Source: Trifolium pratense (Eukaryota > Streptophyta > Magnoliopsida > Fabales > Fabaceae). Taken from it: DNA of 64,000 nt. The stretch's first letter is position 1, and every line of letters begins with the position of its first letter. This document shows, one piece after another, positions 48,425-60,056 of this stretch. The position numbers and the translations under genes were made by a program. The notes below the pieces were generated by a model. It made no database searches. It saw only the letters and a program-made list of their open reading frames with translations, and was not told the DNA's origin. The stretch lies in the NCBI RefSeq assembly GCF_020283565.1, contig NC_060062.1, forward strand, positions 8,283,322-8,347,321, read 5' to 3'.

Positions 48425-51400
48425 ATGATGGTTCTTCCTACTCATAATTCATTTCACCATTGTTGTCAGATTCTACTTGGTCTTCTGCTTTTCAGTTTGC
48501 AGATATTATTAACTCACATTGAAGCTTATAGCTCAAAGGTTGAAGTTCTTCCTGGTTTTGAAGGGCCTCTTCCTTTTCAACTTGAAACAGGGTCAGCAAT
48601 CTTAATCATTCCATTTTCTATTTCTTTTCTTTTTATGATTTTAGCATATTGAAGTAAATTTCATGTACCAAAAAAATATTAATTTGATAGGTACGTGGGG
48701 TTAGGGGAAATAGATGATGACATGGAAGTGTTCTACTATTTTATCAAATCAGAGAATAATCCTAAGAAAGATCCTCTTATGCTTTGGTTAACCGGTGGTC
48801 CTGGTTGTTCTTCTTTTTCTGGCCTCGTCTCTCAAATAGGTAATTTACTATTCATAACTCTTATGTTTTTATTTTTCTCAATCTTGTTAGAAAGTAACTG
48901 TGTGAACCACAATTTTGTTTAACAATTAACACGAAACTCGGGCGTCGATTCATCACGCTTTACACTAGAGATGAATGAACCACTGTCTGGGAAAAATGAG
49001 GTTATCTTTTTTTAGCTGGTGATAATTTGGCTACAAATTGCGCCGCTTGTTAGCTTCCTTGGAACTTAGGCACCCCATAAGACCCATCTCCCTATCATAG
49101 CACCGCCCCAGAGAGCCGACGTCCCAACAGCTGACACTTTGCGCCACTTTACTGGCCTTTCCGTTCCGTACAGCCGCTTCATAGGCAGCCCTTTCTATGC
49201 CACCAAAATATATGTTTTTTTTTTGTAACTGAGCACTTACAAAAATCAGCAAAGAATTGTGGTCCTGCAACATCCCTCCAAATTGCCCAATAGTGGCAAC
49301 TATTTCCAAAAATGGCAAGATAGATCACTTCTCTAAGGTTCCTCTCTTATTTATGGACAAATGCCTTATTTCCGAATTCCCTAACTAACTGCCTCTTAAT
49401 AACAGAACATATCTTAATTCAGGCCTGTTGCTATCCCAATCTAAAGATATATTACTAGATTTTGTGTTATTTTATGTGTATTTTTTATTTATCTGTTATA
49501 TTGTTTAGGTAACTTTTCAAGTTTTATTTATATGAAATGAATCTGCTGAGAGTGAACCACTGAACAACATTCATAGAGTGACATTGTCATCAATTGGATG
49601 TTAATAGGTCCATTTGAATTCGAAAACAAGGAGTACGACGGGAGTGTGCCTAGTTTGGTCTCGAGGCCACAGTCATGGACAAAGGTATTGATAGCACCTC
49701 GGTTATCCAACATTGATTTCATTTACTGAACTTATCCAAAACTTGTACTAATAAGAACTATGATTTTATATTAGTCATGTCATGTGGTAACAATATGTAT
49801 ATAGTTTTTGTTAAGATGACTCTACAAGTCGAAATATTCATTCTTTTTTTATGTTTCTTTTCATCATTTTGTTATTGGACGGTGATTTACTGGTAGTAAT
49901 GTTAATTATCTTTTGGTCAGCTCTGCAACATTATTTTTGTAGATTTGCCACTTGGAACTGGTTTCTCATATGCGAAAAATCTCACTGCTCACCGAAGCGA
50001 TTGGAAATACGTTCACCATGCTCATCAATTTCTTAGGAAGGTAACATTCCCATGTGTACGATTTCTCGAATAAAGACCATATTCAGCCTCTATCATGACA
50101 AAATTAAACTTATGTTTGTGGCTGTAACAATTATCTGTATTTGCAGTGGCTTATTGATCACCCTGAATTTCTTTCAAATGAATTTTACTTTGGTGGTGAT
50201 TCATACTCTGGCATTCCTGTCCCGGCCATTGTTCAAGAAATTTCAAATGGTTAGAAATTATAAATGGCTCAATTTTTAAGATGAATTAGTCCTTTAAATA
50301 ATGAAAATTCTCTTTATAATTATAATGCTTATGAAACCGAAACGTTCCTTGATCATTTTAATTAGTCTTCATACTTTGACTATCCAAATAATCGAAGATG
50401 GTCTGATTTGTTTCCATTTCTTTGATTAACAGGAAATGAAAAAGGTCTCCAACCATTCATAAATCTTCAGGTTCCAATCCATATTATGTCTTTTGCTTCT
50501 AATACTGACGAAAAAATAATCTATAGAGGGATTTTGAAAACCCTAAATATCTTTGTTACCATAGTTCTTGTTATATATGAACTATGAAAGCCAAACCAAT
50601 CTTAACATTTTCAGGGATATATGCTAGGGAACCCCATCACAACAAACAGAGAAGATAATGATCAAATCCAATATGCTCATGGAATGGGACTCATTTCTGA
50701 TGAACTCTATGCGGTATCATTTTTATTATTATTATTATTCCTAGCTAAATAAATTGTACTTTTTTTTGTTGATCACAATGATGATATGTTTCTACTTGAA
50801 TTTAAACAGTCGCTGCAGAAAAATTGTAAAGGAGAATATATTGATGTAGATTCCAGAAATGAGTTGTGTTTAAGAGATCTTCAGTACTTTGATGAGGCAA
50901 GTAATACCAACCAATTTGTATCTATATATAGTCACAGATGACAGAAGTAAAATATACGAAGAGACAAAAGAAAATAATAAAGAAAGAGATATGAGAGACG
51001 AGGAAAAGTGGAAGTGTATGTTTGCATGCTAGTTATGATAATGATAACCCCTTCGGTTCTATCTTATTATACAGCTCAACTTAATTTGTTCGCCATGTTG
51101 TTAAACTAGTATTTCTTATCTTCAGTGCCTTTCAAGAATTAATGAGTTCCACATTTTGGATCCCTACTGCAAAGATGATTCGCCACTCTGGAGGAGATCA
51201 TTGACTCAGGAGTTGAAGGAATCACTTAGTTCTCATCTCACAGCGCCCGGATTAAGCTGCCGAGTAATTTTTTCATAACTGGTCTAGATTCACACACTTT
51301 TTTTCCATAACGTTTCAAATTTTTTTTTTTGTATACATAACGTTTTAAATTTGATCACATTCATTTTCATTATTGTTGTAGACTTATGGATTTTACCTCA

Positions 51401-52590
51401 CCACTAAATGGGCTAACGATCAGCATGTTCGCAAGGCACTGCATATTCGAGAGGTTTGATATGATAAACTTATAAACTAGTTATATATATATATATATTA
51501 TATAGTGATTTTCTATATATTAAGTTACAAATATTTTTTAATGTTTGGTTGAATGCATCAAAATGTCAACAACTAATGGATATTAATATCATAGCTTTGA
51601 GCACTGCAGGGAACCAAAAAAAAGTGGCTACGTTGTTACAAGACTGATTTTGAGAAAGAGATCTTTAGTAGCGTTGAGTTTCATGCAAATCTAAGCAAAA
51701 AAGGATATCGCTCTTTGATATACAAGTGAAGATTTACTCTTTCTGATGTAGTGTTTATTTCTTTTAAAACCCTCTTTTAGAAGAGAAATTCGTGTTTCTT
51801 ATGGCTGATTTTTTGTGGTAATTCTTGTGTTATGTGCAGTGGGGATCATGATTTAGTGGTTCCTTTCATGTCTACTCAAGCTTGGGTAAGAGCTCTAAAC
51901 TACTCCATTGTTGATGATTGGAGGCCGTGGTGGTATGGAAATGGCCAAGTGGGAGGGTAAGCATGAAACTTTGTATCAATTTTTTCAAAATCGGATTGAA
52001 ATTGCCAATTCAACCAGTTGAACCGGGAACGGCCAATTCGTTAGTTGGCTTGATTTCAGTTGTATCATAGTTCTGTTGAATCAGATTGAACCACAATCGA
52101 ACCGAGTTGAACAGGTGTAACCGCAGTTGGTTCAACCGATTTATATTTTCTTAATACTCTTTGTATTAATTTATTTGTCAACTTGTCTGACATTAGTTGA
52201 ACCATGACTTGCAAGTCTGACCAGTTCGATCTCTGGTCCAATTTTTACAACATTGCTTCGTAACCAAGTTTCCGAGTGTGGATCAGCTCATGTGATCTTA
52301 ATATGTATCCTAATCTTAATCAATAATATGGTTTCATGCAGATACACAAGGACTTACTCGAATCGAATGACATTTGCAACTCTGAAGGTAAGAAATCACA
52401 AGTATTCTTTTAAGATGAAAAAACACTCAATTTGGTGAAGTATTTATGTGTCTTTGATATGATTGTGCAAGTTTGTTATATTGATTTTCAGTGAATAATT
52501 TTGCAGGGTTCAGGACACACAGGTGGTCAGTTTACTCCTGAGCAATGTTTTGCCATGTTCACTAAGTGGATATCTAATTTGCCTTTGTAA
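48425..52590 (+). CDS. SCPL-F: serine carboxypeptidase-like protein (clade I), 14 exons
   Basis: Exons: 48425-48591, 48691-48839, 49608-49684, 49921-50040, 50147-50249, 50433-50470, 50615-50713, 50810-50896, 51126-51263, 51382-51453, 51610-51725, 51840-51956, 52342-52387, 52507-52590. They sum to 1413 bases, 470 residues, with an open frame. Signal peptide [15 protein letters not shown]. Nucleophile motif GGDSYSG (Ser about 190); catalytic His in [14 protein letters not shown]. The Asp segment reads NGDHD because the exon 11 end is AA|GT instead of AG|GT, so the usual Ser becomes Asn. Exon 12 has one extra codon (PWWYGNG against PWFVNG). The first intron is only 99 bases. The intron after exon 8 is GC-AG. 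Closest to E. Its own substitutions near the active site could alter specificity. Confidence 0.93.
49035..49330. repeat. Shared intron-2 block (gene F copy)
   Basis: Same non-coding block as in B, C and D (ccttggaacttaggcacccc; cagagagccgacgtccca). Confidence 0.6.
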
Positions 52591-53507
52591 ATCAACGGCC
52601 TAAGATAGAATGAATATGGTTATTTATGAGATGTTCAATTTTCAATGATTTTCTTTTCTTTTTTTTTTGGTGAAGATGATTTTCTTTTTTCAAATATATT
52701 CAATATTTGAACATTGTGTACTAAGAGCAATGCAAACAGAGGTAAAAAGTACAAGAAAATAATGTCAAGGTTTCATGTTCACATCTTGGCTCAGAAGTCC
52801 TATAAAGCAAGGACATAGACACGGACGCCTGACACGATACGGACATGTCGACACCGATAATAATTTAAAAAAATAACATAATTCAGTGTAATCATAGTGT
52901 CGGTATCATGTCTGACACCGGACATGCCTAGATTAAGAATTGTTTGTGCTTCATAGCTTGGAATAAATTAAAATGACATTCTATGGGCATTAGATGCTTA
53001 TTATAATGGGTTAGCCTTATGATTGATGATATGCTTGGCACAATTTTTATTAGTGGAAAAGAAAATTGGCATGATTTCAATTTTGAGATGAATTATGTTG
53101 GAGCTCTCATTTTTTGTTGCAAGTTGTGATCATTATCTTGTGCAGTTTATAAATATTTCATTCAAGTCATCTTTATCAATTTTTAAAATTGAAAACTAAG
53201 AACCAAACTAATTCAGTTGGATTTTTGAATGAACCTAACTAGAAAATAAATATACTCTTCCATGATAGGAAACCAACTTACCTAAATTTTTATAATAATG
53301 CAAAAAATTAAAATAAAATAACTAGCAAGATAAGTATATAGGATTGAAAGAAATAAATGATAATTGCATTTCCTTATAAAACAGAATCAATCTAGTAAAA
53401 ACACAAGAGTAGAGTAACATAATACAAAACACTTATGCTTCATCTGGTAAAATCTGTAGCATTTTCCTTCTCTACTTGAATTTAACATCATTGTTAGTCT
53501 CTGCAAC
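52591..53507. other. Intergenic between SCPL-F and the FES1 gene
   Basis: SCPL 3' flank with the shared phrase aaagtacaagaaaataatgt (about 52745), one 'gacacgg' repeat (52808-52925) and the flank segment shared with D (about 52990-53160). The two genes converge here. No other gene seen. Confidence 0.65.
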
Positions 53508-56500
53508 TTAAGGCCCTAAAAGTAAAGGTGCCTCTTTCTTTTCATTGTTTGAATCTTTGTTGGAATTAGGATTCCCAACATGGCCTCTAAGAGGAGGTTC
53601 AAAGTGTTTGCTAGCAACATCAGAAGGAGGTGCATCTTCTCCAGGAAGCACAAGAAGACCTTTCTCTCGAAGTGAAGACGGCTCATCAAAGCATGTGCTC
53701 CAAAGGGAGTCTACAAGCAGCCTTTCCTCCCTAATCGCTCCAAGATCCTCAGCTGACATTGAACTTATGGCGTTTATTCGTTCTTCAAGAAGTTGCTTCA
53801 TTTTCTCATTATCTTCTGAAGAGGCATCAGAGCTATCTTTTGTATCGCGAGCAAGCTCAAAGAGGCCACGGAGTGCAGCTTCACGGACATCTGCGTCTTC
53901 ACTAGAAGCATGGTGCATCAATAAACGATGGAGCCCTAGCTCCTTCACAATGTTGCAGTCTGAACTATTCTCAAGCAATAAGTAATGGATCAAGTTGAGA
54001 GCCTTCCTGAAAGATTGTAAAAGTTGGAATGAGTTTTCCCACAATCAATAATTAATGGTGTTGAAAATCCCAAATTATTCATTAACTAGAATGCATCACA
54101 TTAAAATAACATATGTAAGATGGACAACAGAAAGGACACCAAAAATGATATCATACAGTTCAAGATTCTAATCAATGATGAACTAAAATTAAAAGTACTC
54201 AACATAAACATAAGCAAAACTTATAAAGAAAAAACCTGTTACCTTTGAAATCTAACATTGTCAGAGGTCAACGCATCTTTTAAGGCTGCATAACCATTTG
54301 CTAGGCGAAATGCAGCGACGCCAGGTTTGTTGTGACGAATTAGTGCTGTCAAGTTCCCAAAAGTATAAATAAGTCAATATCATTCCAACTTGAGAAACAA
54401 AATATCATAACAAAATCGAATAGTAGTACATACATGATATTGCACCCAGCGCTTTGGCTCGAACATTCACATCAGGATCAGAACTGAAATTAGAAACAAG
54501 TGGTTCAAAGCCATTTGCTTCCATAACAAGTTGCTGACTTCGAGGATTATTTTGGACTATTGTGGTCACAACATCAGCTGCCTTAGCTCGAATGTTAGCA
54601 TGAGAGTTCTTGAGGTAGGCAAGAAGAGGAACCAACCCACCAATTGTGTGGAGATCTAGAAGACAGGTAAACACCAGGAAATAGGTGAGACATGCATTTG
54701 ACGGAATCAAAGAAAACACAAATCATGAAGTGAAGTGAATGCAAGGAGGGAACTACTAAAAACTGCATAATATATTAATTTATAATCTCCATATTATAAA
54801 AAATCCTTCATTGGAAACTACTACAAACAAGCATCAGGCAAATAAAACAAGTATTTCATTCATATAAGGTGAACACTCCGGTACCCCGGAGTTTAGTTGG
54901 GTACCGATACCTTATAGGCAAAATTTAATATCATGTCATACTTTATATTAATTTATATTAAAAATAAATTCATATTTTGAATGAATTTCGCCTGAGGTAC
55001 CGGCATCCAACCAAACTTCAAGGGTACCAAAGAATTTACCTTCATATAATTGGTGCCCTTATACTTTTTTAACAAAATCAAGTTCAGAGTCATTCTAAAA
55101 ACTCACCATTAGCAAAGTCAATTGATTCAACGTGCTCTTGCAACTCATCCAACATATCTGTGAAAAAATCATGTCAGAAACCCACTCTGCATTAGTATCA
55201 GATTAAAGAAAAAAATACTTATTTAAATAAAACACTGTATTTTTTGCTAGTTTTGCATCTCGTTATGTATTGGATACCTTCGATATCTGCAGGGGTAACC
55301 CCTTGGTTTTCCAGTTCTTGATCAGGAGTCTTCATTACAAGTGTAATCTCTTTCATACGTTTTACAATATCAACAGTCTGTGCTTGCATTGCTTCCATAA
55401 ACCATTTCCGATCCTCCTCACTACAGAATCATAAGAAAATCAAAATCAGACCCTCGTCCACCGAATGTTAATTTCAGCTATTCAGCCATAATTTATAATA
55501 AACTACAATACCATTTTTCACATATAACACTATAAGATGATGAATTAAATTTTAAACTTATGGTATACATATAAGAAACTATTCTTTCATCAAACATTCC
55601 GCTCTTTATCGGTTATTCTTTCTTCACCCCATACCCATCTCTCTCAACTCCAAAACAAAGACTAAATTACCACTTATAATACATACTTTTAGAAACACCA
55701 ACTACAAAAATAAAATAACTTTCACACTTCTAAACTACAGAATCATTAAGAACAAAATCAAACCCTAGTCCTAATTCATATTGTTCGACACTTCGACTCC
55801 GACAAAAAAAATCTATCCTCCTCAGTAATACTAAACCACCAAATTAGTCCCTAACACTATTACACCGTTAAGTTAATCCTTATATTTAACCACTTACCTA
55901 TAAGTCCCTATATTTTAACAAATTATTATCAATTTCGTCCCTAACTTTATTCACTTACTGTCAATTTAATCCCTAGCATATTCTGAGGACTAATGTGTAA
56001 AATTTTGACCCTTTTTGAAAAACCTAGAAACTTAACCTACAAAGTTGGTGACTAATCTGATGGTTTACTCATATTAATTCATATTCAATAACACCAACGA
56101 TAATAGAAATCAATTCTTACAAAACAATAATAGGGTTTAATTCTTTAAGCAACTACAACAACTGAAAAAGGAAACTTTTACAATAGCTAACTACAGAATT
56201 ACGAAACTTTAACAAAACCAGACTCTTCCACGTTCCACCTTCCTCATTCATAATATTAAACAAGAACACCCAAAAAATTTCATAAAAATTACATTTTGAA
56301 ATAATGGGTATGCGTTTTTCTGCATCTAAAACTAAAAAAAATTCAAAATCAGACATATTGTATCGTCCTAAATCATTATCAAAAGATAACTCAAAGAACA
56401 AAAAATCCCAAACTGAAAATTTTGAATTTGAACCTTAAATTGCGAGGTTGACGAGTTCCATCGGAGTTAGCAATACTCCATTTGAGCAATCCATCCCAAT

Positions 56501-56519
56501 TGGGTCCTTCTTTAGCCAT
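53508..56519 (-). CDS. FES1: FES1/HspBP1-type Hsp70 nucleotide-exchange factor, 6 exons
   Basis: Exons on the - strand: 56434-56519, 55278-55420, 55107-55157, 54434-54655, 54243-54345, 53508-54006. They sum to 1104 bases, 367 residues, close to the plant Fes1A length. Starts MAKEGPNWDGLLKWSIANSD, the typical Fes1 N-terminal domain, followed by armadillo-like repeats (GLVPLLAYLKNSHANIRAKA; NPRSQQLVMEANGFEPLVSN; KALGAISSLIRHNKPGVAAF; HHASSEDADVREAALRGLFE). The C-terminal part is charged, with low-complexity Asn/Lys before the stop. Family role: binds the Hsp70 nucleotide-binding domain and speeds ADP release, and protects cytosolic Hsp70 in heat stress. A perfect heat-shock element lies about 135-150 bases upstream of the ATG. 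The gene looks fully functional. Intron 2 is long for its neighbours, and parts of intron 3 and exon 3 recur at 61.1 and 63.2 kb. Confidence 0.95.
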
Positions 56520-56630
56520 ATCAATGATGATTAAGAGAAAAACAAATTTTTTTCCCTAGGGTTTTGTGATTCTGTAACGAAACTACTTTAAGAAATTGGA
56601 AAGTATGAGATAATTAATGGGATTCAGAAG

Positions 56631-56640
56631 TTTAAATATT
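56631..56640 (-). promoter_or_regulatory. TATA-like element of the FES1 gene
   Basis: atatttaaac on the - strand, 112-121 bases before the ATG and directly downstream of the heat-shock element. Another AT run (tataaatata at 56715-56724) is an alternative. Confidence 0.4.
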
Positions 56641-56653
56641 GAAGTTGTGAATG

Positions 56654-56668
56654 ATTCCAGAAGCTTCT
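56654..56668 (-). promoter_or_regulatory. Heat-shock element upstream of FES1
   Basis: The - strand reads aGAAgcTTCtgGAAt, a perfect three-module nGAAnnTTCnnGAAn site; imperfect further modules follow toward 56682. Heat-shock factors bind this class of site. It fits heat induction of an Hsp70 exchange factor. Confidence 0.8.
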
Positions 56669-56871
56669 CAGATATTCTAGAGTGAAGTTATGACATAATG
56701 GCTATTATATGGCTTATATTTATACAGAGCTACAAATAAAACAATATTCCAAATCATATCTTTTTATTTTATTTTTTTGACAGAAATCATATCTTTTAAA
56801 AAAAAAAACAAATTAATCTTAAATATTCTAAACATATCCTAAAAACAGAAATATAAATATTAACAGATCGT

Positions 56872-57005
56872 TAGTTGTTTCAGTGGTGATTGACGCTGAA
56901 CTTGGTAGGGAGGACCGTTCACGGTTCGATTCCCTGCAATGCGATCGGAAAGGGGCTGAAACCACTTGATACCAGAACTGACATCCGAACCAGATTCAAC
57001 TGGTG
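56872..57005 (+). mobile_element. SINE followed by (AT)n
   Basis: tRNA-like head: gtttcagtggtgattgacgc (A box) and acggttcgattccctgc (B box near 56919). The body ends at aactggtggtgaaatct just before an AT microsatellite (57010-57052). Confidence 0.65.
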
Positions 57006-57009
57006 GTGA

Positions 57010-57011
57010 AA

Positions 57012-57052
<41 letters not shown>
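57010..57052. repeat. (AT)n microsatellite
   Basis: About 20 AT units at the 3' end of a SINE. Confidence 0.95.
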
Positions 57053-57056
<4 letters not shown>

Positions 57057-57789
57057 TTCTAATATTATCTTATTTTTTAAAATATAAATCTAAACTATGT
57101 TTAAATCTAAAATCTTCAAAAAAATATTTAGACATATTTTTCTTAACACAAAGAGAGATAAAAGAAAAACGGTAAAAAAAAAAAAAACTCACTTTTATTC
57201 TTAATATTTCGTTTTTTTTTTTCGATATACCTTCTCCCTTTTCTTGAGCACATTTATATCTTCTGAAGTTTTAAAGTTTAGTCCATCAAAACTTTTTGGT
57301 TAACTTAATGATTTCTGTTACTATGAAAAAAATGTTTTCAGTCACGATTTTCAAGTAAACTCATATCCATTCGTCATATTTTAAAATATTTTGTATTCAT
57401 ATTTATAATATTAGAAAAAAAAAATTCTTTCACAAAAAATTAATTAAATGTGATTTTTTAAGCGCCAAAAATTTTAAAAAAAATTATATTTAATCATCAT
57501 TTGTTAAAAATAATGAAATATTTACAAGAAAAATTTCTATAATTACTAAACATATCTATAAAAAATAATTTAAAGTTTTGAAGATACATTTAAGTTGACT
57601 TAAATGTAGGAACCAAAAGTCGTGACTGAAAATTAATCATTTAAGTGCAAAAAAAAAATAGAATTTGAGACGGAGAGAGTAGTACAAAATTACTATTTGA
57701 GTGTAGATTCATTCTATACCTATCTTACAGATTTCGAATCATATTGCTAATATAAGCAATATATCATCATATATGGTTTATACTAAATG
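57053..57789. other. Non-coding AT-rich segment
   Basis: No gene or clear element. A worn phrase gacggagagagtagtac near 57670 resembles a Stowaway end without a partner. Confidence 0.5.
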
Positions 57790-57970
57790 GGTCTTGTTAA
57801 CATGTGTCCTTAGGACACATGTTAAGATATACCAAAATAGAAATTCATCATTTAATGATACAAGAAATTTAATGCTTCAAAAGTCAAAATGCACAAATTA
57901 GCATTTAATAATTTCTATTTTTGCTTCCTTAACATGTGTTTTAAGGGCACAAGTTAACATTCTCCATACT
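57790..57970. mobile_element. Short MITE with aacatgtg ends
   Basis: Left part has ttaacatgtgtccttaggac followed by its own inverse; right part has ttaacatgtgttttaagggc. The interior is about 120 bases, AT-rich. Related in its ends to the 39193-39893 element (gcacatgttag). Target duplication not resolved. Confidence 0.5.
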
Positions 57971-58059
57971 AAATAGTGCTTTCAGATTATTTGTTAAACA
58001 TACCAAAAAATAAAGTAAAATATAAAATTAATGATAGTAAGATAACTTTTTACACTTTT

Positions 58060-58232
58060 AAGGTATTAGATACACAAGTTTCAAGATAAAATTTTTGTTT
58101 TAATAAGCTTAAATAGTGCCCCGGAAGCACTGTTTAGAATTTCTCGTTGCATATTAATGTATTTGATACACAAGTTCCAAGATAAAATTTTCGTTTTAAT
58201 ATTCTTAACAAATGTCCCAGAAGCACTGTTAA
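58060..58232. repeat. Imperfect tandem duplication (about 97-bp period)
   Basis: Two copies of a unit containing gatacacaagtt(t/c)caagat and cggaagcactgtt / cagaagcactgtt. The open frame across them on the - strand only reflects the duplication. Confidence 0.65.
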
Positions 58233-58526
58233 ACAAAAAAAGGCTCGGTCGATTTATAACAAAACAAATTTGTTCTAATTCGCACATATTAAGATTAAAA
58301 TAATAAAACAAATAAATAACTCATAAAATAAACAATGTAGACGATTAGCATAACTAATAAAAACAATATATCGTAGCTAAACAAGTAACTTAAATTTATT
58401 TATAAAAAAAAAAAAAAAAAAAAACTTAATCAATAAAACAGAGGATTCACATAACTAAAAACACAAACGATGTATTGCACTTAAATTTAACGATATATCA
58501 TAGCTAAACAAATTTATATTAATAAG

Positions 58527-58572
58527 TTGTGAACGGTTCAAGAAGCTTTTCAGATATTCTATAATGAATAAA
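58527..58572 (-). promoter_or_regulatory. Duplicated piece of the FES1 promoter with a worn heat-shock element
   Basis: gttcaagaagcttttcagat then tattctataatgaa matches the FES1 upstream region at 56645-56692 (gattccagaagcttctcagat, tattctagagtgaa). The GAA/TTC module array is mostly kept. No gene starts beside it. Confidence 0.6.
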
Positions 58573-58815
58573 TTCGGAGTGTAGAATACCAAGAGAAGAT
58601 AAAAGAAAAAACAGTATACATCAACAAAAAATAAAAAAAAATTTAAAAGTTTAGTAGCGTTATTAGTGGGCTAGGCCCATTATAAAAACTCACCTTAGTA
58701 TCTTTTGTTAGAAATTTTTTTTTTCTACCCCAACATTAATTTTGAATAGACGAAATCTGAAATTCATTATTGAAGTTAGTCACATGTACACAAAACCATC
58801 ATTAAGGACATGATT

Positions 58816-59209
58816 TCACTCAAGAAATTTCAGAACCTGAGCCTCAAGAACATTAATTCGAGACAAGGTTTGAGATAAGCGATCATTCACAGATCGCTCT
58901 CTTTCCTCAGTAGTTGCAGCTTTAGCCTCAGCTTCCTGTAGAGTTAATTAAAAAATATAAATACAATAATATAGAGTAGGAAAGATTCTAAAAATTAAAA
59001 ATAAAAAGTATTCTGAAGACCTGAAGTCGAGAATTAAGACTTCTTTCAACAGCAGCCCAAGCTTCGGCTCTTCTGGCATTTGTTTCCTGTTATCAGGTGA
59101 ATTCTAGTCTTAGTACAGATCCCAATTAGCAGAACAAAAAACAGAAGGAAAAGTAATTTTTTATCATATGTTTATTACCTGCATGGCTTCAATTTGCCTT
59201 AAAAGCGGC
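58816..59209 (-). pseudogene. GC5 (fragment): Captured golgin candidate 5 (TMF-like) gene fragment
   Basis: Three exon pieces with intact splice sites. About 59179-59209 ends LLRQIEAMQ. 59021-59086 encodes ETNARRAEAWAAVERSLNSRLQ. 58816-58935 encodes EAEAKAATTEERERSVNDRL and SQTLSRINVLEAQV, then diverges to LKFLE and a stop. This is the coiled-coil region I recognise from plant golgin candidate 5, a Golgi tether. The parent gene would continue LEAQVSCLRAEQ, so the capture ends inside the exon. Introns were captured too, so it came from DNA and not from mRNA. It could still be transcribed, but antisense or chimeric roles are speculation. Confidence 0.82.
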
Positions 59210-59394
59210 CTTGTAGATTATGGAACTTGCGTAATCAGTTATTCACACCGTCTTTCACTTGCCTAGCAAAAGCAAGTCAAATTAGAAAACTACCAAAAGC
59301 ACAAACACGGCTGTTAAACTATAATAAAACAAGGAAAAGCAGAACCATCAAAAGTTAAATAACTGAACAACAATCAGAAAGCAGGGGAGCAGAC

Positions 59395-59690
59395 CTGGTA
59401 ACACTTTTTAAAGTGTTCAGGTAACAAAAAAAAATTAAAAAAATTTTACATACCTGAACACTTTTTTTCAAAGTGTGTAGGTAACAAAATAAATTTGGAA
59501 AAATTTTACATACCTACACACTTTTTTTCAAAGTGTTCAGGTAACAAAAAAAAATTAGAAAAATTTTACATACCTGAACACTTTTTTCCAAAGTGTGTAG
59601 GTAACAAAATAAATTTGGAAAAATTTTACATACCTACACATTTTTTTTCAAAGTGTTCAGGTAACAAAAAAAAATTAGAAAAATTTTACA
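59395..59690. repeat. Alternating hairpin array (60-bp units, 120-bp higher-order period)
   Basis: Five units of 60 bp in two types that alternate. Each spacer is a hairpin: stems aaagtgttcaggta/tacctgaacacttt in one type and aaagtgtgtaggta/tacctacacacttt in the other, with AT-rich loops of about 27 bases. The type boundary falls inside the linker tttttttcaaa. It occupies the right subterminal part of the Pack-MULE. A 20-residue-period open frame crosses it (59495-59737) but is an effect of the 60-bp period. Confidence 0.88.
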
Positions 59691-59778
59691 TATTATATGA
59701 GGGCAAATTCGTCTATTCAAAATTAATGTTGGGGTAGATTGACAATTGTTGGGGTAGAAAAAAATTTTCCTTTTGTTA

Positions 59779-60056
59779 AATCTTTTTATTTAAGCGAAGA
59801 GACCGAGAAATAGGTAGAAGTTGTTGAAAATAATACCTAAATATATTTTTTTGAAAATTTTAGATTTGAATATAGTTTAGATCTATATTTCCTTTTTTTT
59901 TATACTTCAAGTCAATAAATTTTTACATAAACAAAAAGGGGTTTTTGCATGATGCTAGCTAGCTATAATAGTTATGTCTAAAATTAACCACCAGATCAAC
60001 ACAACAAATTATGATATTGTTAACAAAATAAACAAAACCCTTGAAAACTACTAATG
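59779..60056. other. Spacer between Pack-MULE and B3 pseudogene
   Basis: AT-rich; no feature recognised apart from the expected 3' end of the B3 gene. Confidence 0.5.

Larger units (their letters stand above)
58711..59769. mobile_element. Pack-MULE carrying a golgin gene fragment (1,059 bp)
   Basis: Terminal inverted repeats: left gaaattttttttttctacccc followed by aacattaattttgaatagac; right end is the inverse, with a 20-base partial duplication of the ctaccccaaca segment. A perfect 9-bp target duplication cttttgtta lies at 58702-58710 and 59770-59778, which is the MULE (Mutator-like) signature. It has no transposase. Inside are spliced-exon fragments of a golgin candidate 5-like gene on the - strand and a hairpin array at the right. 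Confidence 0.88.

Noticed and set aside
53545..53985. 146-codon open frame on the + strand
   Set aside because: Antisense shadow of FES1 exon 6.
59395..59690. CRISPR-like array of repeats and spacers
   Set aside because: The 'spacers' are AT-rich hairpin loops of two kinds, not unique sequences, and this is a plant nuclear genome.
59495..59737. 80-codon repeat protein with 20-residue period (KFYIPTHFFSKCSGNKK-type)
   Set aside because: The period is simply the 60-bp hairpin repeat, whose length is a multiple of three. It has no gene context or promoter.
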